Source: Acidobacteriota bacterium (GTDB lineage Bacteria; Acidobacteriota; UBA4820; DSQY01). Taken from it: a DNA stretch of 39,665 nt. The translations under genes were made by a program, and so were the position numbers. The stretch covers positions 1 to 39,665 of the forward strand of contig JAKAKG010000010.1 of the NCBI GenBank assembly GCA_021813555.1, given 5' to 3'. Of the stretch, positions 8,438 through 15,332 are shown piece after piece. Below the pieces are notes generated by a model, which saw only the letters and a program-made list of their open reading frames with translations, did not search any database and was not told the DNA's origin. Numbering within the stretch: the stretch's first letter is position 1; each line of letters starts with the position of its first letter.

Positions 8438-9888
8438 GCCGGCCCATCGAGGAAAAACTCCTGTTCGAGAAGGACCACCCGGGCCGCGTGGGAGCCTCCG
8501 TTCCACCCTCCGATGTGCCTGAGGTCGATCCCCGAACACTCTTCGGGGATATGGTCCGGGGGGCGGCTCCCGCCTTCCTGCCCGAGATGAGCGAGGTGGA
8601 TGTCGTGCGCCACTTCACCCGGCTGAGCACCTACAACTACGCGGTGGATTTCGGCCTTTACCCCCTCGGCTCCTGCACCATGAAGTACAACCCCAAGATC
8701 AACGAGGAGGTGGCGCGCCTGGAAGGCTTCGCCCGCCTCCATCCCCTCCAGCCCGAGTCCACCACCCAGGGGGCCCTGGAGCTCATGGCCACGCTCCAGA
8801 ACGCCCTGTGCGCCATCACCGGCATGGATGCCTGCACCCTCCAGCCCGCGGCGGGAGCCCACGGGGAGTTTACGGGAGTCCAGCTCATCCGCGCGTACCT
8901 GGAGAATCAGGGCGACGCCCGGAAGGTCATGCTCATCCCCGATTCGGCCCACGGCACGAACCCCGCCAGCGCTCACTTCTCGGGCTATGCCGTGGAGCAG
9001 ATCCAGAGCGGGCCCGACGGCTGCGTGGACCTGGAGGCCCTGAAAGCCCGCATGAAGCCCGACGTGGCGGCCATCATGCTCACGGTGCCCAACACCCTGG
9101 GCATTTTCGAGAAGAACATCGCGCAGATCTGCCGAATCCTTCACGCCAACGGCTCGCAAGTCTACGTGGACGGCGCCAACCTGAACGCCCTCATGGGCAT
9201 CACCCGGCCCGGGGATTGGGGCGCCGACGTGATGCACATCAACCTCCACAAGACCTTCAGCACGCCGCACGGCGGCGGAGGACCGGGGGCCGGCCCCGTG
9301 GCGTGCAAGGCCCACCTGGAGCCCTATCTTCCCCGCCCGGTCCTGGCCAAAAAGGAAGGCCGCTACCTCTGGGACCGAGACCGGCCCAAGAGCATCGGCA
9401 AGGTCCTCGGGTTTAACGGGAACTTCCTGGTTCTGGTGCGGGCCCTGTGCTACATCGAAACCATGGGCGCGGATGGGCTCAAGCGCGCCTCCGAGCTGGC
9501 CGTCCTGAACGCCAATTACATGCGGTCTAAGCTCAGGCCCCTTCTGGAGCTTGGCTTCGACGGGCCGACCCTTCACGAAGTCGTGTTCTGCGACAAGGGC
9601 CTGCCCGGCGGCGTCACCACGCTGGATCTGGCGAAGCGGCTCATCGACTACGGCTTCCACCCGCCCACCGTATATTTCCCCCTCATCGTCCACGGGGCCC
9701 TCATGATCGAGCCCACGGAGACGGAGCCCAGGGAAGAGATGGACCGGTTCGTGGAGGCGGTGGCGGCCATCGTGAAGGAGGCTGAGGAGAATCCCGCTTA
9801 CGTGAAGGCGGCTCCGCACAACGCCTACCGGCGGCGCCTCGACGAGGTGGCCGCTGCCCGAAACCCCAGGCTCACCTACAAGCCGTAA
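8434..9888 (+). CDS. gcvPB: glycine dehydrogenase (decarboxylating) subunit 2
   Basis: A 484-aa C-terminal half of the P protein carrying the catalytic site. The PLP-binding lysine is Lys273 in HINLHKTFSTPHGGGG. Other family segments are YPLGSCTMKYNPKINEE and PDSAHGTNPASAH. The start ATG at 8434 is preceded by GGGAGG and overlaps the gcvPA stop; an in-frame upstream ATG at 8368 would add 22 residues overlapping gcvPA and is rejected. It ends the operon at a clear intrinsic terminator (9918-9942). Confidence 0.96.
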   Translation: MSRPIEEKLLFEKDHPGRVGASVPPSDVPEVDPRTLFGDMVRGAAPAFLPEMSEVDVVRHFTRLSTYNYAVDFGLYPLGSCTMKYNPKINEEVARLEGFARLHPLQPESTTQGALELMATLQNALCAITGMDACTLQPAAGAHGEFTGVQLIRAYLENQGDARKVMLIPDSAHGTNPASAHFSGYAVEQIQSGPDGCVDLEALKARMKPDVAAIMLTVPNTLGIFEKNIAQICRILHANGSQVYVDGANLNALMGITRPGDWGADVMHINLHKTFSTPHGGGGPGAGPVACKAHLEPYLPRPVLAKKEGRYLWDRDRPKSIGKVLGFNGNFLVLVRALCYIETMGADGLKRASELAVLNANYMRSKLRPLLELGFDGPTLHEVVFCDKGLPGGVTTLDLAKRLIDYGFHPPTVYFPLIVHGALMIEPTETEPREEMDRFVEAVAAIVKEAEENPAYVKAAPHNAYRRRLDEVAAARNPRLTYKP

Positions 9889-9917
9889 CACTCATCCCCG
9901 CATCGTGAGTCGCCGGA

Positions 9918-9945
9918 GGCGGGCCCGCAAGGGTCCGCCTTTCAT
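9918..9945 (+). terminator. intrinsic terminator of gcv operon
   Basis: 9-bp stem GGCGGGCCC/GGGTCCGCC (one G-T pair) with loop GCAA, followed by TTTCATTT. It lies 29 bp past the gcvPB stop. Confidence 0.65.
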
Positions 9946-10486
9946 TTGGCCTGGCGTTCTGTAACAGCCGGTTCGCCGAATCAATCCGGACGGTTTGACA
10001 GGACACGAAGGGGTGCGGGGAAGGCACTTTCCCGCTCTTTCGAAGTAACAGCCTGCCGAAGTTATTAAGGTTCTTCTGAGGCGCCACACCAGCTGCGCGG
10101 CTCTCACCGGACCGGGCCGGAGGAAGACGGGACGGCACAGGCAAGCGAAGGTGTGCCTTCGCCCCGTCCCTTGGCTGAGACTCGGTACCCCGGCGGGGGA
10201 CCACGTACGCCGTGATGGAGTACGTCCAGTCGCGACGGACGCCAATGAAGGCAATTAGCTGAAATAGTATACAATTCGGAAGGGCTGCGTGGTGAAAGAG
10301 GCATTCGGCCTCGTTCCTCTAAGGGGGAAACGCCCCGTTGAGGATCTAGCTGAAGAGAAGCGTGATTGCAGCAGGGTTATTTGCCCCCGAGGTGGGGCAA
10401 ATGGCTCCAGACATTAAAGCCCCATTCGCTCTGTATGGCACTCTCGCCCCCCCCTCCTTACACTAATGGCCCGCTGCGGGGTTCCT
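9946..10486. other. long non-coding region with stable inverted repeats
   Basis: About 540 bp without a credible ORF. It contains a compound hairpin at 10129-10170 (outer GGGACGG/CCGTCCC, inner GCGAAGG/CCTTCGC with loop TGTG, and a 9-nt bulge). Other elements are a GCGGG/CCCGC hairpin near 10015-10035, an ACGTAC/GTACGT pair (10203-10225) and a perfect 9-bp inverted repeat at 10379-10402. It may hold regulatory sites for the cytochrome operon or an independent small RNA. I recognise no known riboswitch or RNA family. Confidence 0.5.
10379..10402. promoter_or_regulatory. candidate activator-binding palindrome
   Basis: Perfect inverted repeat ATTTGCCCC-N6-GGGGCAAAT. It sits about 85-108 bp upstream of the sigma54-type promoter at 10487, in the usual range for the upstream binding site of a sigma54 enhancer-binding protein. 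It could also be a plain hairpin, but no T-run follows on either strand. Confidence 0.45.
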
Positions 10487-10502
10487 TGGTATCGGCCTTG
10501 CT
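10487..10502 (+). promoter_or_regulatory. sigma54-type promoter of the cytochrome operon
   Basis: TGGTATCGGCCTTGCT: GG and GC elements exactly 10 bp apart, with the -12 half TTGCT matching consensus fully and TGG-A at the -24 half. Predicted start near 10514, giving a leader of about 50 nt before the ATG at 10563. Confidence 0.6.
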
Positions 10503-10562
10503 AAGGAACATCGCGCAGGGGCTTGGTTTAAGCACAACGATGACATCTGGGAGAGCGGCGTC

Positions 10563-12563
10563 ATGAACAACTCTGCATATCGGCTTTTCGTAGGCTTCGC
10601 CCTTGCTGGGCTTATCACCATGGGATCATCGGGTCCCGCGCGGGCGGCGGTTCCGGCGGCGCCCACGTCCGAAGACTGCCTCCAATGCCATGACGATCCC
10701 GGCATGGCCGCGACCAAGGCCGAGCGGCCAGGGGCGCTGGGCGCGACGGTGGTCGCCAAGGAGGGCCTCACCCTCCAAGTCACAAAGAGTGCGCTGAAGG
10801 GTTCGGTCCACGAGGGCCTCTCGTGCACGGATTGCCACACCGGCATTCAAGAACTGCCCCACGGGGACAAACTTCCTCCGCCCTCCTGTGACTGCCACTC
10901 GGATCTCCAGGCGGAGCTGAAGGAAGGCGTCCACGCCCCATCGGGGCCCGCCTCGGCCCTCGTGCCCCGCTGCGCCGATTGCCACGGCGCCCACCAGATC
11001 AGGGGTAAAAGCGATCCCGCGTCCTCCATCTATCCGGCGAACATTCCGTCCACATGCGGGGCCTGCCATGGCAACACGGAGGCCATGAAGGCCCTGGGCG
11101 TCCGGCAGAGCAATCCCCTGGAGAACTTCCTCAAGAGCGACCACTGGAAGTCCATCGAGGGAGGGGTGACACGCAAGGCGGCCACGTGCGCCGACTGCCA
11201 CGGCGCCCACAAGGTGCTCTCGGCGACCGATCCCAAATCTCCCGTGTACAAGACCAACGTTCCCGCGACCTGCGGAAAGTGCCACAGGGGAATCGAAGAA
11301 AAATACCTGGAGAGCATCCACGGCAGGGCCCTCGAGGAGGGCCACATGGAAGCCCCCTCGTGCACCGATTGCCACGGCGAGCACGACATCGAGAAAGCCA
11401 GCCGGTCCACGAGCCGGGTGAACGGAGCGAACCTGGCCACCGTGACCTGCGGAGAGTGCCATTCCTCCGTGCGCATGGCCAAGCGCTTCAGCCTGCCCCA
11501 GGGCATGGTCAAGTCCTACCAGGCGTCGTTCCACGGCCTCGCCACCAAGTACGGCGATACGGCGGTGGCCAACTGTGGAAGCTGCCACGGGGCCCACGAT
11601 ATCCTCCCCAGCAGCGACCCGAAGTCGAGCATCAATCCCAAAAACCTTCAGGCCACCTGCGGGAAGTGCCACCCCGGAGCGGGAGCGACCTTCGCGCAAA
11701 CGCCCATCCATCTGAAAGTGACGGCCTCCGACAGCCCCGTTCTTTACTGGCTGCAGCGCTTCTATATCATCCTCATCGTCCTCACGCTGGGCGGTATGGC
11801 GCTTCACAACTTGCTGGACTACATCCGCCACTACAAGGAAACCCTCAAGAAGCTTCGCCCCGTGGCGGTCTACCTGCGCATGACCAAGTCGGAGCGCATC
11901 CAGCACTTCTGCCTCCTTACGAGTTTCCTCACCCTCGTGGTGACGGGGTTCGCCCTCAAGTGGCCCGACTCCGTCTGGGCCGCGCCCTTCCAGGCCCTCC
12001 CGGGAGGGTTCGAAGCCCGCGGCCTGCTCCACCGGATCGCGGCCGTGGTCATGGTGGCGGACTCGTTGTACCACGTGGTCTATCTGCTGGCTACGAAGCG
12101 CGGGCGGCGGTTCATGAGGGACATGATCCCCACCCTGCAGGACGCGAAAGATCTCGTCATCCAGATCGGCTTCTACCTCGGGTACCGCGACCGCGGAGCC
12201 CGGTTCCCGCGCTTCAGCTACGCCGAGAAGGCCGAATACCTGGCCCTGGTGTGGGGCACCGCCGTCATGGTGGCGACGGGCTTCGTGCTGTGGTTCAAAA
12301 CCTTCTTTGTCCGCTTCCTGCCCGACTGGGGCTACTCGGCCTCGGAGATGGTCCATTTCTACGAGGCCGGACTCGCCTTCGGCGCCATCGTCATCTGGCA
12401 TTTTTATGCCGTGTTCAGCCACACGGAGAAGGCGCCCTACAACCCCACCTGGATCACCGGCCAGCTCACGCGGCACGAGATGGAGCGGTACCACCCCCGT
12501 GAGCTCGAGGAACTGCAGGCGCGGGAGCGCGAGGCGGCCAAGACGCCAGAGAAGAAGCCATGA
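10563..12563 (+). CDS. multihaem cytochrome c / cytochrome b fusion (CbcL-like)
   Basis: A 666-aa membrane electron-transfer protein. After a signal peptide (residues 1-29, PARA-AV), residues 38-385 hold ten CXXCH haem sites plus one CXCH (Cys109-Asp-Cys111-His112). A transmembrane anchor at about 393-418 follows, then a four-helix b-type module with His448, His490, His504 and His613 as likely ligands of two b haems. The layout matches inner-membrane quinol:cytochrome c oxidoreductases such as Geobacter CbcL, with the c domain in the periplasm and the b domain exchanging electrons with quinol. The c part plus first helix resembles the product of 13279-14382, and the b part resembles that of 14379-15332. 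First gene of a five-gene operon behind a sigma54-type promoter; its TGA overlaps the next ATG. Substrate and partner are inferred. Confidence 0.85.
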   Translation: MNNSAYRLFVGFALAGLITMGSSGPARAAVPAAPTSEDCLQCHDDPGMAATKAERPGALGATVVAKEGLTLQVTKSALKGSVHEGLSCTDCHTGIQELPHGDKLPPPSCDCHSDLQAELKEGVHAPSGPASALVPRCADCHGAHQIRGKSDPASSIYPANIPSTCGACHGNTEAMKALGVRQSNPLENFLKSDHWKSIEGGVTRKAATCADCHGAHKVLSATDPKSPVYKTNVPATCGKCHRGIEEKYLESIHGRALEEGHMEAPSCTDCHGEHDIEKASRSTSRVNGANLATVTCGECHSSVRMAKRFSLPQGMVKSYQASFHGLATKYGDTAVANCGSCHGAHDILPSSDPKSSINPKNLQATCGKCHPGAGATFAQTPIHLKVTASDSPVLYWLQRFYIILIVLTLGGMALHNLLDYIRHYKETLKKLRPVAVYLRMTKSERIQHFCLLTSFLTLVVTGFALKWPDSVWAAPFQALPGGFEARGLLHRIAAVVMVADSLYHVVYLLATKRGRRFMRDMIPTLQDAKDLVIQIGFYLGYRDRGARFPRFSYAEKAEYLALVWGTAVMVATGFVLWFKTFFVRFLPDWGYSASEMVHFYEAGLAFGAIVIWHFYAVFSHTEKAPYNPTWITGQLTRHEMERYHPRELEELQAREREAAKTPEKKP

Positions 12564-13282
12564 GCCAGTCACAACAGAAGGAGCGGGGCATGACGAAGCA
12601 GCGGCCGGTGCCCATGGTGGAGCGGATGTCCCTGTGGCAAAGGGTGGTGCACGGGATCCTCATTCTGGCCATCCTCATGCTGGTCGTTTCGGGCCTGGCT
12701 TTGGTTTACCACCAGCACGGCTGGGCCCAGGCCCTCATCGCCGCCATGGGCGGTCTCGGCGGCCGCGCCGCGGTCCACAAGGCGGGGGCGGTCCTCCTGG
12801 TCCTGGTGGGCCTCTCCCATCTCCTCAGCCTCATGGTCTCGCCCCGCTACCGGCGCGACATGCGTGAATCGGTACCGCGCCTGTCGGACCTGCGGCAGGG
12901 CTGGTCCGGGGTCCTCTGGCGCACGACGGGCAAGGGCCAGCCCCCGCGGTACGGCCGGTTTACGCCCATGCAGAAATTCCAGTACTGGGGCCTCCTCGCG
13001 TGCTGCCTCGTGATGGGCGCCTCGGGCGCGGTTCTCTGGTCGCCCCAGGCCTCCGTCGGCCTCTTCTCCAAGAGATTCGTGGATCTCATGCTCGTGGTCC
13101 ACTCCAGCCAAGCCCAGGTCATCTTTATCCTTTTTATCCTGTGGCACCTGTACGACATCCATCTGGCCGGGGGGAACTTCCCCATGAACCCCGCCTGGCT
13201 CACGGGCAAGATGCGCGAGGATCTCTTCAAGGCCCAACACGGCGCCGAATGGGATGCCATGCAGAAGGGGACCAAGGAATGA
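12560..13282 (+). CDS. di-haem cytochrome b subunit (FdnI/HydC-like)
   Basis: A 240-aa integral membrane protein with four hydrophobic segments. His31, His73, His87 and His196 sit at the positions used for two b haems in formate dehydrogenase gamma / Ni-Fe hydrogenase cytochrome b subunits. It shares the RYGRFTPMQKFQYW and LWHLYDIH landmarks with the b module of the first gene and the b protein of the fourth gene, so it is a third paralogue. The ATG at 12560 forms an ATGA overlap with the gene before. An ATG at 12590 has a better ribosome site (AGGAG 6 bp upstream) and may be the real start, removing ten hydrophilic residues. Likely the quinol-side partner of one of the multihaem proteins. 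Confidence 0.85.
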   Translation: MSQSQQKERGMTKQRPVPMVERMSLWQRVVHGILILAILMLVVSGLALVYHQHGWAQALIAAMGGLGGRAAVHKAGAVLLVLVGLSHLLSLMVSPRYRRDMRESVPRLSDLRQGWSGVLWRTTGKGQPPRYGRFTPMQKFQYWGLLACCLVMGASGAVLWSPQASVGLFSKRFVDLMLVVHSSQAQVIFILFILWHLYDIHLAGGNFPMNPAWLTGKMREDLFKAQHGAEWDAMQKGTKE

Positions 13283-14382
13283 CGGGCACCTCCATGCTTC
13301 GCCTGCGCCGGATCCTCTGGGCGGGCCTGGTGGCGGCCGCGTTCGCCACGGCAGCCTACGCCCAGGAAGACGTGCGCTGCCTGAGCTGCCACGGCAAGCC
13401 CGGCTTCCGAAAGACCCTGCCCTCGGGCCAGGTCCTCGAGCTCTTCGTGGACCCCAACCTCCTTCGGCTGTCGGTGCACAAGGACAAGCACTGCGTGGAC
13501 TGCCACGCGGACGTGAGCGAGGTCCCCCATCCCACCACGCCCCAACCGGTCAACTGCCGCCGCTGCCACTACAACGGCAACACGTCGGGGGCTCCACAGC
13601 TCGCCAAATACCTTGAATTCGAACGCAGCGTTCACGGGAAGGCGCTGGCGGCGGGAAACCCCAAGGCGCCCACGTGCCAGGACTGCCACGGCGGCCACTT
13701 CATTCTGCCCGGGTCTGATCTGCGCTCCCGGGTCTTTCGCACCAACATCCCCCAGGTGTGCGGTACGTGCCACCTGAAAATCTTCGCCGAGTACGAGGCG
13801 TCCATCCACGGAAAAGCCCTTGCCAAGGGAAATCCTGACGCCCCCGTGTGCACGAGCTGCCACGGCGAGCACAACATCGAGAAGCCCGAGGAAAAAACCT
13901 CCACGGTGAACCCCGGGCACGTGGCCAACACCTGCGCCAAGTGCCACGACAAGGTGGTCATCATGGAGAAATACGGCGTGAATGCCGAGCAGGTGGCCAC
14001 CTACGAGGAATCCTTCCATGGCATCGCCAACGAGTTCGGCGTGCTCAAGGCGGCCAATTGCGCGAGCTGCCACACGGCCCACGACATCCTGCCCCCCAGC
14101 GATCCTCTCTCCAGCGTGAATCCAGCCAACATCCCCAAGACGTGCGGCAAGTGCCACCCAGGGGCCAACGCCAATTTCGCCAACGGCCGGATCCACATCG
14201 ACGCCAAGGACAAATCGGCGGGCATCGTCTACTGGGTGGCCCTGGGGTTCAAGATCCTCACCCTGTCCACCCTGGCGGGCCTGTTCATCCACATCGGCCT
14301 GGACCTCTACCGCAAGATCCGCAACCACCAGAAGGCCGGCGGGGCAAAGCCCGGGGCCCCCTCCTCGGAGATTCAGCCATGA
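13279..14382 (+). CDS. nine-haem membrane-anchored cytochrome c
   Basis: A 367-aa protein. Signal peptide 1-28 (AYA-QE), nine CXXCH motifs between residues 34 and 293, and one C-terminal transmembrane helix (about 315-343) with a short basic tail. It aligns by eye with the c domain of the first gene: CTSCHGEHNIEK, an NCxSCHxAHDILPxSDPxSS block and xTCGKCHPGA occur in the same order, and both enter a helix beginning (V/L)YW. Where the first gene has a CXCH, this one has a normal CRRCH (residues 93-97). Its start overlaps the preceding stop and its stop overlaps the next start. With the next gene it appears to be the two-gene version of the fused first gene. Confidence 0.85.
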   Translation: MTGTSMLRLRRILWAGLVAAAFATAAYAQEDVRCLSCHGKPGFRKTLPSGQVLELFVDPNLLRLSVHKDKHCVDCHADVSEVPHPTTPQPVNCRRCHYNGNTSGAPQLAKYLEFERSVHGKALAAGNPKAPTCQDCHGGHFILPGSDLRSRVFRTNIPQVCGTCHLKIFAEYEASIHGKALAKGNPDAPVCTSCHGEHNIEKPEEKTSTVNPGHVANTCAKCHDKVVIMEKYGVNAEQVATYEESFHGIANEFGVLKAANCASCHTAHDILPPSDPLSSVNPANIPKTCGKCHPGANANFANGRIHIDAKDKSAGIVYWVALGFKILTLSTLAGLFIHIGLDLYRKIRNHQKAGGAKPGAPSSEIQP

Positions 14383-15332
14383 GCGAGGCTGTCAAGAAGG
14401 CGTGGAGCGACCAGGATACGCGCGCCGTGTCGGAAATCGTACAACAGGCGGCATCCTCGGCCCTTCAGGGAGAGATCCCTCCCGCCGTGACGGAGGATCA
14501 GGCCAAGCGCCTGCGCGAGACCCTCGCCTCCGCGCTCGCGACGGAGGTGGCCCTCGACGTCCGGCGCGCGGCCCACGCCTTCTTCGAGGAGGAGCGGAGG
14601 CGGGAGAAGGACGCCGCCAAGGAACGCGCCAAGGCGGGGAAAGACGCGGACATGGTGGAGCGCCTCAGCCTCCACGTCCGCCTTCAGCACATGGTCCTGT
14701 TTTCGTCCTGCATCCTCCTCATCCTCACGGGGCTGCCCATCAAGTTCCACGAGGCCGCCGTGTCGGTCTTCCTCATCGACATCATGGGGGGGCCCGACGT
14801 GACGAGGGTCCTGCACCGAATCGGGGCCGTAGCCCTCACGTTCATCGGCCTCTACCACCTGTTCTACTGCCTGGCCTTCGAGGAGGGGCGCAAGACCTTC
14901 GGCCAGCTCATCCCCAAGCCTCAGGACGCCAAGGATGCCCTCCATCAAATCCTTTACTTCCTCGGGATCAAGAAGGACCGACCCCTCTTCGGGAGGTTCT
15001 CCTACGTGGAGAAGTTCGACTACTGGGCCGTGTACTGGGGCATGGTGGTCATGATCACCTCCGGGTACATCCTCTGGTTCAAGGACGTGACCATCAACCA
15101 GTTCGGCAAGTTCGTCTTCGACATCGGCCGCGAAGCCCACTCGGACGAAGCCCTCCTGGCCACCCTGGCGATTGTGATCTGGCACTTCTACAACGTCCAC
15201 TTCAACCCTCACAAATTTCCCGGAAGCCTCACGTGGCTCAACGGAAAAATCACCCTGCGCGAGTTCAAGGAGGAGCACCCCCTGGAGTATGAGGAGTGGA
15301 AGGCCTCCCACGACAAGGGGAGCACGCCATGA
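14379..15332 (+). CDS. cytochrome b subunit with cytoplasmic helical extension
   Basis: A 317-aa protein. Residues 1-95 are hydrophilic, helical and charge-rich with no haem motif, probably cytoplasmic. Residues 100-275 form the four-helix b module with His104, His146, His160 and His269 as likely ligands for two haems. Landmarks shared with the first gene are VLHRIGAVAL, IPKPQDAKDAL, FGRFSYVEKFDYW, ILWFKD and IVIWHFYNV. The ATG at 14379 is set by the ATGA overlap; a longer upstream reading in this frame lies within the previous gene. It probably pairs with the nine-haem protein encoded just upstream to give a split counterpart of the fusion protein. The N-terminal extension is not present in the fused form. 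Confidence 0.83.
   Translation: MSEAVKKAWSDQDTRAVSEIVQQAASSALQGEIPPAVTEDQAKRLRETLASALATEVALDVRRAAHAFFEEERRREKDAAKERAKAGKDADMVERLSLHVRLQHMVLFSSCILLILTGLPIKFHEAAVSVFLIDIMGGPDVTRVLHRIGAVALTFIGLYHLFYCLAFEEGRKTFGQLIPKPQDAKDALHQILYFLGIKKDRPLFGRFSYVEKFDYWAVYWGMVVMITSGYILWFKDVTINQFGKFVFDIGREAHSDEALLATLAIVIWHFYNVHFNPHKFPGSLTWLNGKITLREFKEEHPLEYEEWKASHDKGSTP

Noticed and set aside
10131-10170. Possible c-di-GMP/cGAMP (GEMM) riboswitch, because GGCACAGGCAA recalls the GEMM start and a cytochrome operon follows
   Set aside because: The second conserved block (GGACGCAAAGCC type) and the GGTTACCG-like end are absent, and the segment folds as a simple compound hairpin instead.
10172-10240. Possible TPP riboswitch, because of GGCTGAGA and a later TGAT...CCAG
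   Set aside because: The closing GGGGTGC/GCACC helix and the conserved GAACCTGATC and CCAGCGNAGGGA blocks are missing or too degenerate, and no thiamine gene is nearby.
10626-12572. Long open frame on the minus strand across the first cytochrome gene
   Set aside because: Shadow frame in GC-rich coding DNA; no motif, no ribosome site, and the plus frame has ten haem motifs.
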